A stretch of DNA of 64,000 bases. Source: Adenophora triphylla var. japonica. Lineage: Eukaryota; Streptophyta; Magnoliopsida; Asterales; Campanulaceae. The notes under the pieces are model-generated. The model saw only the letters and a list, made by a program, of their open reading frames with translations, did no database searches and was not told where the DNA came from. Location: NCBI GenBank assembly GCA_022495995.1, contig JAFEMH010001456.1, forward strand, positions 406,700-470,699, written 5' to 3'. The first letter of the stretch is position 1; every line of letters starts with the position of its first letter. Made by a program: the position numbers and the translations under genes. Positions 21,388-31,777 of the stretch are shown piece by piece.

Positions 21388-22961
21388 GTATAATATCACA
21401 GCTGACCTGATTTTGATATCTTGCTTCTTGCATAAGGTTGTAAATGAATCGAACATTTTGATTCGATTCGGTATTCGATTCGAGTATTCGGTCTTACAAC
21501 AAAAACAACATCAACAGCATCAAAGCTTTAGTTTAGACCCGTAATAACTTGACAATGATCATCTTTCACTGAGATCTGGCTGTTATGTTTGTTAAAAGAT
21601 AAAAGCTTACTTTGCACGGTCCTGATACTAAAAACTGCTTCATCCTTCAAAATTATGTGTTGAGATTTCGTCAAATAATTCACCAAAATTAGTTGGTCAG
21701 TGTGGTATAATCCTTGATATGTTAATACTTTTTCTTTTCTTTTCTTTTCCTTTATATTTTCTTTTGGCTAATTGGGTCATCATGATTTGGAGTTGGCAAA
21801 TAGGGAAATATTCGTATGAAAGTTTCTCAACATAAGGATACCGTTGTCTATTTTTAAACCAGAAAGGGACATTTTTTATTAGGTTTGCTAGGATAGCTTA
21901 TGGCAAAGGATATGGGGTAGAAATACTACTATCATTTATTTTCTTGGGTCTATTGACAATACCCCCCAAAGTGGGGGGGGGGGGTACGTCCCAGTACAAA
22001 AACCTTGTTTCCATTCATGGGAAACCCAACAACTGACAAAGAAAGAAGTTGGATATGCTGGTCAATTGGAAAGAGCGTACTCACTAAACATACCTCAAAG
22101 CTAAGGAAGATCATGAAAATGTTGGTTAGTATAGCACCTTCTTCACCTCTTATATCTTGTTATTCGTCCTATAGGGTTACTTGTCTCTATGGAGAGTGAC
22201 AATCAATATGTTAGCTTGGTAAATCTTCAGAGGCCCATGGAGGCCATGGGACCAAGAGATGATCAAGTATGGCTAGTTTTCATCTCTATATACTTGGCAT
22301 TATTAACTAAACTCCTAATAAATGATTGTTTTGATGATACTTGTTCTTTGTTCTGCTACTATTAATTTCCTTTCGTTATTTTTATTGCCTTTTTAGTCGT
22401 TAGTTAATTAAATTACAGATGCCTTGCTCACCTTTTCTTTTACTTTGTATATGCACTACGCCTTCACAAGCAAAGTTATGGGTCCACCATATTGACTTGT
22501 TATTTCTTAATATACCTATTGTATATCAAAATGGAAGGTATTTGTGAAACTTATTATACCTCTTGCTAATTTCCCAACTCTTATATCTTTTGTGATGAAA
22601 ATAAATAAATTACCAAGTCATTTAAAAGCTTAAGTTGTGAAAGAGCGAAGCAACTATACATATCAAAGCTGTAACACTACCCCTCACGTGTGACCAGTCT
22701 CTGCACGCCATGATAAACAAACATGCCACAACTAAGGCATCACAAACCAAACATAATGTCAACACATTAAATCACAATTCTTCCCGCAACATATGTAATT
22801 TGGCTGACTCAAACCCATGATTGTGCCAAACCAGAGCCTTGATAGCATAATAAGTTACCAACTCACCTTGTCGCTTAATCTGTGAAAATGAAAATCAACT
22901 ATGCATATCAAACACTATTCTTTTGGCCAATGAATTGTCCATTGTATTTTGTAGTCGTAAT
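21388..22961 (+). other. Intron-like AT-rich debris
   Basis: No exon of the helicase ATPase core (Walker A, DEAQ box) or other gene is seen. A run of 13 G at 21973-21985 and a stretch of T/C are the only low-complexity marks. Confidence 0.45.
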
Positions 22962-23802
22962 CAGTGGCGGACCCAGGAGATTTTCTAAGTGGGTGCACAA
23001 TTACGTTAATTTTTTTAGTTGGCATTTTTTTTCTTAAAGTGTCAAGTCTGAAATCTGAAATCATATCTGAAATTGGCTGAATTCATGAAAGGCAGCGTAT
23101 GAAGACTGATTTCTAAATTATTCAAGATGTTTGATTATTAGTCTGAATTCATATGGGGAATTAGGATTACGACATTGAATGGAGCAGAGAAATGGCGTGT
23201 ATCGTGGTTGATCCGGTGTTTGGGTGTTTTTTTTTTTTTTTGAAATTAGTTTATGGAAGGAATATGTATGAAAAAAATCGACCAAGGGGTAAATAAGACT
23301 CATTTCTGGGTCTGAAGATTAAGAGGCTGTTCAGAGCCTATCATATCTGAATTAAAAAAAAATCACACTTATTCTACTAAGGTCTGAAAGAACCAGACCT
23401 AAAGCCCATTAAGAGCCTCTGAATAAAAACAAACAAGCCTTTAATCAATCAATTAATGTTTTTTAGTCAATTGAATAATTGCATATATATTTATATATAC
23501 ATTATATATGTGTGTGTGTATACTATATAAATGATAGAAGAAGTGTGGGGTGGAGGGAGTACAACAAGAAAGCAAAAAAGAGAAAAAAAGTAACTACCAG
23601 GATTTGATCCTGGGTCTTCAGCATTAGAACATGGGATTCAAACCACTGGGCTAAAGGCGTTTATTGTTCCTAGAAATATACAAAAACGTATATATTTGTT
23701 TTATTTCTAATAGAATAAGTCTTAACTATTTTATTATTATTAAATATTGAGAAGTAACCGGGTGTACGTGCACCCTGTTAGGTACACGTGGTTCTGCCCC
23801 GG
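22962..23802. mobile_element. hAT-like non-autonomous element (CAGTGGCGGACCCA terminus)
   Basis: The left end CAGTGGCGGACCCAGGAG and the reversed right end CCGGGGCAGAACCACG are imperfect inverted repeats. Flanks GTCGTAAT (22954-22961) and GTCGTAAG (23803-23810) form an 8-bp duplication with one mismatch. CAGTGGCGG-type ends are widespread among plant hAT elements. The interior has no transposase. It contains GGATTTGATCCTGGGTC and GGGATTCAAACCACTGGGC (23600-23655), box-B-like sequences often seen inside such elements. Confidence 0.75.
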
Positions 23803-23810
23803 GTCGTAAG

Positions 23811-24677
23811 GTTACCTTGCTATAGCAGCAACGATGGTAGGCACATTTTCTCTCAGGATATCATTCGCTAATGGAGAAATTATGAACGGGTAAACGACCA
23901 TTCAATGCAGCGTGCTTTCACGAAGTTTACAGATAACACACTGTACTTTATTTGCATCAACTACTACAATGTACTTGAGAAGAATGGCATAAATAATGAA
24001 ACATAGAGCATGAAACCTGTCCAATTTAGCTAACGGAAGACAAAAACTATGACATAAATTGAAAGTATGTTGATTGTTTGCATAGATAAAAACTTTAACT
24101 ATGTGTAAGAACTAGATTGCATGAAGTACAATTGTTCAGATTATAAACTATGTTATTAAGTAACTGAAAACAGGAAAACCTGAAGTTACATTTAATAGTA
24201 GTCAGGTGTAAGACAAACTTGATTTGTATCTATATTTTATTTAGATAAACCTAGTTTGGATTCACGGTTTTAATGAATACATGAAAAAGAGCTAGCCCAA
24301 AGAGAAAGTAAAAGCCAGAAAATAACCTCAAACCAAAAAAAAGCTAAAGGGCCACATTTTCTTTCTGAGAAATGCAACTTTGGAGAGCAGCTATCAAGAC
24401 TGTTCTTCATCAAAGAACTATTTCTCCTGTTGATTATTTGAACTTTTTTGTGGATAACCTGAAGAAAATGAACACAATAGTGATCTTTAGGCATAAGCTT
24501 CACAGCTTATAAAGGACGGGTATATGCAATGTCTGTTGGGCTAAAAACATGAAGTGTATTAATGAGTTAAAAGCTTTCTGACAACAGCGTGGATATTAGA
24601 AAGTACTATAAGATGTGAAAAAAAGTAGGCTTTTGTTTGACAAGTTTGGAACACCAAAAGTAGTTCCTTTAATTTTC
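23811..24677 (+). other. Intronic or intergenic sequence, no gene seen
   Basis: AT-rich, without a coherent frame. A segment at 24345-24440 (CTTTCTGAGAAATGCAACTTT; CTATCAAGACTGTTC; AACTATTTCTCCTGTTGATT) recurs shuffled at 29340-29465, so a local duplication links this part with the PPR-relic intron. Confidence 0.5.
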
Positions 24678-24682
24678 TAACA

Positions 24683-25161
24683 TGATGTAGGAGGAACCGA
24701 GGAAGGAATCTGCACCAAGGAAGAATATTTGACTAAGTCAAATATATCAATTATTTTTGTATTTTAATTACTATCTTAGGACTTAATTTGTTTTAGTTTA
24801 TATTTTAGTTCTTATTTTCGTCATTAATTTTAATAGGTTGATTAGAGATGATTTTAGAGTAGATTTTGAGGAGATTTACTAGTTTTTGAGTCCTATTTAG
24901 TTACCATATAGGTTAGGAGTAATTCTAGAAGGTTTAGGATTGTTTTTCAAGTTTTATGGGCACTATAAAATAGGCCTAGTGGTGTAATCCGAAAATTAGC
25001 TTTTGATTAATTGAATTTCGAAGAGTTTTTCTCTTTATTTTCTGGTGGATTCCAGATTACTGCTGGTGGATTCCAGTATTGTGTTTGAGGATTCTTCGCT
25101 CGAAGAGTTCTTGTAATTAGTGCGCTAATCACGAAATTTATTTGGCTTCCGTGCTGCGTCA
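24683..25161 (+). mobile_element. 5' LTR of the young element (479 bp)
   Basis: TG...CA ends are intact. TATAAAATAG at 24964-24973 is a likely promoter, and the later TGGTGGATTCCAG occurs twice. It differs from the right copy by A/G near 24962, C/T near 25100 and T/C near 25143. Confidence 0.9.
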
Positions 25162-25163
25162 GT

Positions 25164-25178
25164 TGGTATCAGAGTAGG
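25164..25178 (+). other. Primer-binding site (initiator tRNA-Met type)
   Basis: TGGTATCAGAGTAGG lies two bases after the LTR end. TGGTATCAGAG matches the complement of the initiator tRNA-Met 3' end used by many plant LTR elements. Confidence 0.85.
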
Positions 25179-25208
25179 CTTTATCCTGTCTTTCATCACT
25201 GATTCGTT

Positions 25209-26006
25209 ATGGGGGATCAAGTAACAAGAGCAGAATGCGAGGGACTAGCCACCGCTATTGCCGCGTTGACAACACAGATTGCAACCTTGGTGACTGCTCA
25301 ACATTATGCTATTCTTGAAGACATCAATGTTCGTCTAACACATGCTCGACAACAAGAAGAATATTTCTTTGCAATTGAGGCAAAATTTGCGGAGAAGGGC
25401 TACAATCATAATCAACAAATTGCGAGATATCCAATGCGAGAGGAAAATCGGATTGCTAGGGATAAATATTGGGCAAAATCTGATTTGTATTATTCTAAAG
25501 CATGTTTTTATTCCAGGCGAATTCGACGATTGGAGGCAAAAAAATCTGCTGCAATTAGGCGTATAGAGGAAGCCAAATCAACTTCAGATCCAAACACGTT
25601 GAACGAGGATTTCAAGGGAGAGGAGGTTATTTGTGCAGTCAAGGTAGAACCTGTGGAAGAGAAGAATTTGGGCATTAAGGAGGAAGATTTATGTACAAAA
25701 GACGAAGTCATTCAGGTATGTGGTGAAATTATTCCTGCAAATATTATGGTCCATGATCATGCCCTAGTTGAGCCGAGCAATAAAGATGTGGGTGGTATTA
25801 CTTGGTCTACACCATCAATTTTTGATTATGTTGTGGGTGTTATTGATGAGACGAAAGAGTTTAAATACGATGAAATTTTTATTGTTGATCATGGGGAGGT
25901 TGAGAAGAACGATCGACGGATGAGTGCTGACATTGCTAGTATATTTTTATTTGAGGCTTTGACCAATACACCCTTCAGCCAAGTAAATACTACCTTAAAG
26001 GACTGA
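25209..26006 (+). CDS. Uncharacterised 265-residue protein of a non-autonomous LTR element
   Basis: The ORF opens 31 bases after the primer-binding site, where gag starts in LTR elements, and runs without a break. The N-terminus MGDQVTRAECEGLATAIAAL then TTQIATLVTAQ resembles the heptad-rich starts of gypsy Gag. Residues about 45-125 are strongly charged and helical (ARQQEEYFFAIEAKFAEK; YSRRIRRLEAKKSAAIRRIE). The C-terminal half is acidic. I see no zinc knuckle, protease DTG, membrane segment or signal peptide. I do not recognise the family. Its open frame in a nearly identical-LTR element argues for recent function, perhaps as a Gag-like structural or RNA-binding protein; that is inference. 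Confidence 0.75.
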   Translation: MGDQVTRAECEGLATAIAALTTQIATLVTAQHYAILEDINVRLTHARQQEEYFFAIEAKFAEKGYNHNQQIARYPMREENRIARDKYWAKSDLYYSKACFYSRRIRRLEAKKSAAIRRIEEAKSTSDPNTLNEDFKGEEVICAVKVEPVEEKNLGIKEEDLCTKDEVIQVCGEIIPANIMVHDHALVEPSNKDVGGITWSTPSIFDYVVGVIDETKEFKYDEIFIVDHGEVEKNDRRMSADIASIFLFEALTNTPFSQVNTTLKD

Positions 26007-26189
26007 CATTTTCAAAACTCGCCAATAAGTCCTTAGGCTATTATAGACCAAATAAATTCGCCAATAAGTCCTTAGGCTATTATTAGACCAACTTTATAAC
26101 TTTATGATTTGACTAATAGTAATTTTACATTTATAAAAACTAATTATCACATCTTTCAATTTCATATTTTTATGATTTGATTTCACAAT

Positions 26190-26770
26190 AATTTCAAAGT
26201 TATAAAAAATGATTTCTTAGGTATTAAAACTTATTTCAAACTGATTTCTCAGTTATAAAAACTGATTTCTCAGTTATAACACTATGAACAACTGAAAAAT
26301 TGATTTCTCAGTTATAATACTATGAACAACTGAGAAACTGATTTCTCAGTTATATGATTTCTCAGTTATAAAAACTGATTTCTCAGTTATTAAAAATGAT
26401 TTCTCAGTTATAAAAAATGATTTCTCAGTTATAACACTATGAACAACTGAGAAACTGTTTTCTCAGTTATACCATTATACAACTGAGAAACTGATTTCTC
26501 AGTTATATGAATTGATTTCTAACTGAGAAACTGATTTCTCAGTTATAACACTATGAACAATTGAGGAATTTCTCAGTTATAACACTACGACAAGTTATAA
26601 CACTACGACAACTGAGAAACTGATTGCTCAGTTATAACACTATGAACAACTGAGAAATTTCTCAGTTATAAAATTGATTTCTCAGTTATAACACTATGAA
26701 CAACTGAGGATTTTCTCACTTATAAAATTGATTTCTCAGTTATAACACTATAACTGAGAAATTTCTCAGT
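26190..26770 (+). repeat. Array of TTTCTCAGTTATAA / AACTGAGAAA palindromes
   Basis: About seventeen copies of TTTCTCAGTTAT are mixed with their complement AACTGAGAAA and with ACACTATGAACAACTGAG. Units such as AACTGAGAAACTGATTTCTC plus AGTT are self-complementary, so RNA from this tract would fold into consecutive hairpins. It lies directly downstream of the 265-codon ORF. Confidence 0.9.
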
Positions 26771-26923
26771 TCAAACAAGCCCCAGACCATTCAATTTCCA
26801 ACCACCGAATTTTAATATTTTGCCAAGAAACACCCCACACCACACCTCTTTTCTTTCATGAAGATTAGTGGATGGATAAAATAACTCAATACCATATCTA
26901 AATCATAAACAAATTTAACAACA

Positions 26924-27300
26924 TCACAATTCAGCAATGGCACAACCATGGCCACCAGACTTGCAGATCTGGAAAGTATTCAGCCATGAGTAGATCTGGC
27001 CGGATATTATGGCCGTGGGAGCAAGTAGATCTGCCCGGATATGGTTTGATCTGGTCGGACATTGTGACTGTTGTTGCAAATCTAGAATTTCGTAGGCGGG
27101 ACAAATGAGGGAGACGACGGTGTTGGCGAGGAGAAAGGAGATGACTATGAGAAAAACGCCACCTGAGTAGATGGAAGATAGCCGGTCGTCGTCGCCGGAG
27201 TGTAGGGACAAGTCTTGGCGGCCGTAATCTAACATTCCAGTGAGTAATGTGATCGGATCTTGCTCAGATTCGCCGGTTATCTGCCGGATTTGGGATGGTA
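26924..27300 (-). pseudogene. Possible captured gene fragment with a membrane segment
   Basis: The minus strand reads MLDYGRQDLSLHSGDDDRLS, then GGVFLIVISFLLANTVVSLI, a hydrophobic run of about 20 residues like a transmembrane helix, then CPAYEILDLQQQ. The open frame extends upstream of the ATG to about 27340 (IRQITGESEQDPITLLTG). Base composition is more GC-rich than the rest of the element. GATCTTGCTCAGATTCGCCGG repeats nearby (27255, 27386, 27417). I do not recognise the gene; capture by the retrotransposon is inferred from composition and antisense orientation. Confidence 0.35.
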
Positions 27301-27828
27301 TTGTCGGTGGTATTGAGAGAGGGTGTGCAAGGGTTTGATCGTTGGCCTGGAGAGAATCGCGTAGAGAGAGAGAGTAATGTGAACGGATCTTGCTCAGATT
27401 CGCCGGTTATCTGCCGGATCTTGCTCAGATTCGCAGAAACCCATATGGATCGTAGAGAGAGAATCGCGTAGAGAGAGAGAGAAGCGTATATTGAGAGAAA
27501 GGCAGGAAGAGCAATCGGGTATTTGTTATAAGTAGGGATTTTTTGGTTAGTTTTGAAAATGTGTGTTTTTATTGGTAAATTCCATCTTATGTCAAGGATT
27601 TATTGGTAAAAATCCCTTTTTATTTTTGGAAGAACACAAATTACGTTGGTTCGGGCTTAGGGAACAAATTTATTCTAAATATTTGTTTCATTGGGACGGA
27701 AAAGTATTAATTTTCTTTTCGAGGACGAGAAGAGTATTGATTTATTCAAAATATTTGTTCTTCTGGGGCGGATCTTGCCAAACATCGGATGAGAACTCGG
27801 GGTCGAGTTCTTTTGAAGAATGGGTGAC

Positions 27829-28307
27829 TGATGTAGGAGGAACCGAGGAAGGAATCTGCACCAAGGAAGAATATTTGACTAAGTCAAATATATCAATTAT
27901 TTTTGTATTTTAATTACTATCTTAGGACTTAATTTGTTTTAGTTTATATTTTAGTTCTTATTTTCGTCATTAATTTTAATAGGTTGATTAGAGATGATTT
28001 TAGAGTAGATTTTGAGGAGATTTACTAGTTTTTGAGTCCTATTTAGTTACCATATAGGTTAGGAGTAATTCTAGAAGGTTTAGGATTGTTTTTCAAGTTT
28101 TATGGGCGCTATAAAATAGGCCTAGTGGTGTAATCCGAAAATTAGCTTTTGATTAATTGAATTTCGAAGAGTTTTTCTCTTTATTTTCTGGTGGATTCCA
28201 GATTACTGCTGGTGGATTCCAGTATTGTGTTTGAGGATTCTTCGCTTGAAGAGTTCTTGTAATTAGTGCGCTAATCACGAAATTTATCTGGCTTCCGTGC
28301 TGCGTCA
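27829..28307 (+). mobile_element. 3' LTR of the young element (479 bp)
   Basis: Same ends and length as the 5' copy. The preceding GGGTCGAGTTCTTTTGAAGA looks like the end of an LTR-element interior, though a clear polypurine tract is not evident. Confidence 0.9.
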
Positions 28308-28712
28308 TAACAACTTAAAAAAATTTCGTCTTGCAGGCTTATGCTGCTGCAGGCACATTGAAGCAAAATTACGCAAATATTCTATTGATGCTTCTGCTTC
28401 TTCGCCAGGCCTGTGACCACCCATTACTTGTCAAGGGTTTCAATTCTGATTCAGTCAGTAGAGTTTCTGGAAAAATGGCAAAAAGGCTTCCTAGAGATAT
28501 ACAGATTGATTTGTTGAAACAGTTGGAAACATCGTTAGCCATTTGCTGTGTGTGCAGGGTGAGTTTCCTGAACCTTATCCTCCTTTTTGTGAGTTGCCTA
28601 TTTCTCCTAACATTTTTCCTTTTATCTCGTGTTGGGTTATTCTTGTCTTTGTTGTACTTCTTCCTTTTTTTTCCGTTTAAGATTACCAAGTTATTTATGT
28701 ATTTTTGGTAAG

Positions 28713-28966
28713 TGCTCCCTCCGTCCCGCTTGAAATTAGACAAAACGAGATGCACGGGGATTAAGGAAAAGTGTATAATAATGCGGTGTTGTGAAAGTGG
28801 GGTAGGGGTTGTTAGTGGGGTAGGGAATAGTGAATAATTATTGCGAGTATGACAAGTGGACCCACTGATTAAAAAATATAAAACACTTGCCATTTTGGGA
28901 TTGTCTAATTTATAATGGGACGCCCAAAATGGAATTTTGTCTAAATTTCAAGCGGGACGAAGGGCA
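28713..28966. mobile_element. Stowaway-like MITE in the helicase intron
   Basis: CTCCCTCCGTCCCGCTTGAA and the reversed right end GCCCTTCGTCCCGCTTGAA are inverted repeats of about 35 bp continuing into AATTAGACAAAA. This is the CTCCCTCCGTCCC signature of plant Tc1/mariner MITEs. The right end has mutated. Confidence 0.8.
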
Positions 28967-29499
28967 TATTCATTTTTTAGGTTAGCAACTTTTTATTGTA
29001 TATTTTTAGCATTTTGTGGTTGATAGTTGGACCCAAAGGTGTTTTTTTTTTTAATGAACATGCAATTGGGTATCTCTTCATGGCACAGTTCCAACATGCA
29101 GATTTAACAGGCTGGCTTTTAGTGGCTAAGATGAATAATTTCAGAATCAGCCAGTAGCCTTAGTATAGTCTACTTCTCCAGCTGTCCTGTTCTCCAGTTC
29201 TGAGAAGTGGTGTTATTGTTTAATAAGGTCAGACTCATGAATGTAATCGTGAACTCGTGTAAGTACATCCACCAGTGCTGAGATCTTCTTCATGTCAACT
29301 ATAGTGTTAAGGATGGGAAAGACATTCTCAGCAGAACTCAGAGATGACCCACAAAGAACTATTTCTCCTGTTGATTATTTTCTTTCTGAGAAATGCAACT
29401 TTTTGACCAATTGCTATCAAGACTGTTCTCCATCAAAGACTATTTCTCCAAAGTTGCATTTCTCAGTTAGGATTAGGACTGAAACCAGAATTTGTCATT

Positions 29500-30055
29500 T
29501 GTTGGTAAAAGTTTACAGACTTTGAAGGCTCACCATTTTGTGCACAGCCAGCAATAAGTGCATTCCAAGAACTCAAGTCTTATTTTTCATCCCGAAAAAG
29601 ACATTCTCAGCAGAACTCAGAGATGACCCACATTTTCCATAGGCAGCAATAAAAGCACTAAACAGCTCATCCCATTCAAGACCATGCCTGATTGAATATC
29701 CATGAAGTTCTTTCACCCTCAACACCTCTGAGTTGTCTATAAAAACTTGCAAATCACCTTCTCTAGAATAAGTCCCAATGATGGAATTCCATGAAACAAC
29801 ATTTTCAAATCATTCTTATCAAACTGAAACCGAGCTTCCAAGAGAGATCCAGATTTTGAATACATATCCAATAAAACATTCCTTACCCTGCAATCCTGAT
29901 CCAGCCCCAATTTGACAGCCCAAGCATGCACCATTCTTCCCACTAAAACATCCCTTTCTTCTGCACAAGCTGGTAATATTGTCACTAGCGTTGCTACGTC
30001 TGGTATCAAACCTTGTTTATCACCTAAAATCTCCTCAAACAAGTTCATCTCTTAA
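29500..30055 (-). pseudogene. Pentatricopeptide repeat (PPR) protein fragment, antisense in the intron
   Basis: The minus strand from 30048 reads MNLFEEILGDKQGLIPDVAT, LVTILPACAEERDVLVGRMV, then VRNVLLDMYSKSGSLLEA. After a frameshift near 29800 it continues WNSIIGTYSREGDLQVFIDN, LHGYSIRHGLEWDEL, FIAAYGKCGSSL and, after another shift, WNALIAGCAQNGEPSKS. The 35-residue rhythm with HAWAVKLGL, LLDMYSKSGSL and WNSIIGTYSREG is typical of plant DYW/E-type PPR proteins for organelle RNA editing, near At1g18485. Only about 170 residues of a protein normally of 700-1000 remain, with frameshifts. It is a relic landed in the intron of the helicase. Confidence 0.85.
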
Positions 30056-31777
30056 CACTATAGTTGAAGATTATCTCTGGCTTCCTCCTTTACATGAATG
30101 GGAGTTTCATCTCTTCACGAGGCCACTTTTTCTGTATTTTTTTTCCGGTTGAGAGTGTGGGGGTTTCTTTTTCTTGGGAATTTGCATCTCCTCCAATAAT
30201 CTCAATGATGGAGTTGGATGAACTTGTTGCTTTCTTGGATCAGTTTGTTTCCATTAGAGAATCTGACTTCCATACAGGATGACTGATAGATTACACAGGC
30301 AATTATGTTGCTGAGTCCTCGGTGAAGACCTTTAACATATCCTACTTTCCTGTACTTTTCCATTTGCTCTACTTGTCTGGAAAGAGAAGGTTCCTTTGAT
30401 ATTGAAGGTTTATGGCAGGTCCTTGGCTCTACTTTCCCGTACTCTTCCATACAGGATGAACTTGTTGCTTTCTTGGTGCATGCTGTTGGGAGTGCAGGAG
30501 AGCAATGGGGTGTGTCCAACTATTTGTAGCGTTTCCCATATTGCTTCTAGAGTTTTAGGAAGGAGAAGATTGACTCGTGTTTTTCTCAATGTGTTGTGTT
30601 CGAGTCTCCTTTTTGTTTGTGGATGGAGAGGAACTTTGGGATTTGCGACGTGTTGTTCTCTTTCCTTAAGCCCTCCTGTTTCTTCTTTTAAATTACTTCT
30701 TAACTTTCACATTTTCTTAATTATTATTATTATTAACTTTTTTTTTTCTCTCTCTATATATATATGGTGATTCATGTTAGGCTACCCCAAATCATTTTGC
30801 GATTAAGGCTATGGTGGTGGTGTTGTTCTTGCTGTAGTTCCTTTTCCATAAGATTAGGAACCTTTAGAAACTTATAAAACCAAAATAAGTATCCGAAAAT
30901 CATTGGCTGATGGGGATACTACTTATATGGTTATGTGATATGTGCAGACTACCAGAGCGGATATTTCAGACTCCACTGGCAGGACTCTATTAAAATTAAA
31001 TTGTGAGATATCAATGCATGAAAATAAATAATTTCACTATTTCTCCCTCAATTAATTTTAGCTTTTCTTCACCTTCTTGGTAGGTGCTTCCTAGAACGCC
31101 GTTTCTTCCTCTGTGCCGGTTAAGGATAAATGAATTGAACTTGTACCAAATGATATATTGTTTTTTTCAAGTTCCTGGTTTGGCATAATGTCAGGAATGA
31201 TGCATTTGACAGGTATTACATGAATAGCATATGTAGCTTATTGCTAGTTATGGTTCAATTTCTCATATTCACAGAAAAAGTCAAAAACTCTACTTAATAT
31301 AACCTTGATAACGTTTTAGAAAAAAATATTCATTCAAACCTACATCAAGAATGAATTGCAATCTTTACTACTCTGTAGAACAAATAATTGTACATAAATA
31401 GAGTTCACAGAAAAAGTCAAAAACTCTACTCTTTTGTCGAAATGGACGAGTACAGTATATGGTGTTAATAGACTATGAGCATAAGAAGTTACGTGATAAT
31501 ACGATCTTTAGATTCAACTTCAGACTTTTTTGAGGATTGAGTACTGCTGATCTGTCAAGGGACTGGACTGGACTGGACTGGACTGGAGGGTTGTTTCCTC
31601 CACCCTATCTTCTCTCTTTATGTATTTCTTCTCTTTGGTTTGGTGAATGGCTTGTTTGCTCTTTTTGTTACTTCTCTTCTTAATTTAGTAAAATTCTTCT
31701 TTTACCTCCAAAAAGAAAATAACTTAGTTTGATATTGTTCGAGCATCTTCACTTATTTGGGAATATCTTTCTTTTAG
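30056..31777 (+). other. Rest of the long helicase intron
   Basis: No supported gene. A segment with TACAGGATGA is repeated at 30274 and 30450, and GAACTTGTTGCTTTCTTGG at 30219 and 30460. A (GGACT)n run lies at about 31560-31585. The intron ends in TTCTTTTAG before 31778. Confidence 0.5.

Larger units (their letters stand above)
24683..28307 (+). mobile_element. Young 3.6-kb non-autonomous LTR retrotransposon with an orphan ORF
   Basis: Two 479-bp direct repeats (24683-25161 and 27829-28307) start TGATGTAGGAGG and end TGCGTCA. I count about three differences. They are flanked by the perfect 5-bp duplication TAACA (24678-24682 and 28308-28312). A primer-binding site follows the left LTR at once. 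The 2.67-kb interior carries one long ORF (25209-26006), a palindromic repeat array and a GC-richer segment that looks captured. No protease, RT, RNase H or integrase is present. The element lies in the intron before the helicase exon at 28337, in the same orientation. Its enzymes must come from another element. Confidence 0.9.

Noticed and set aside
21973..21985. Poly(G) run as a functional signal
   Set aside because: A single homopolymer of 13 in intron-like debris. Sequencing or slippage explains it.
23595..23660. Possible tRNA gene or SINE (GGATTTGATCCTGGGTC)
   Set aside because: No box A at the right distance and no cloverleaf. It lies inside a hAT-like element where such box-B-like sequences are common.
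24270..24503. 77-codon minus-strand ORF with a hydrophobic end
   Set aside because: No family match, no splice context, and part of the sequence recurs shuffled at 29.3 kb.
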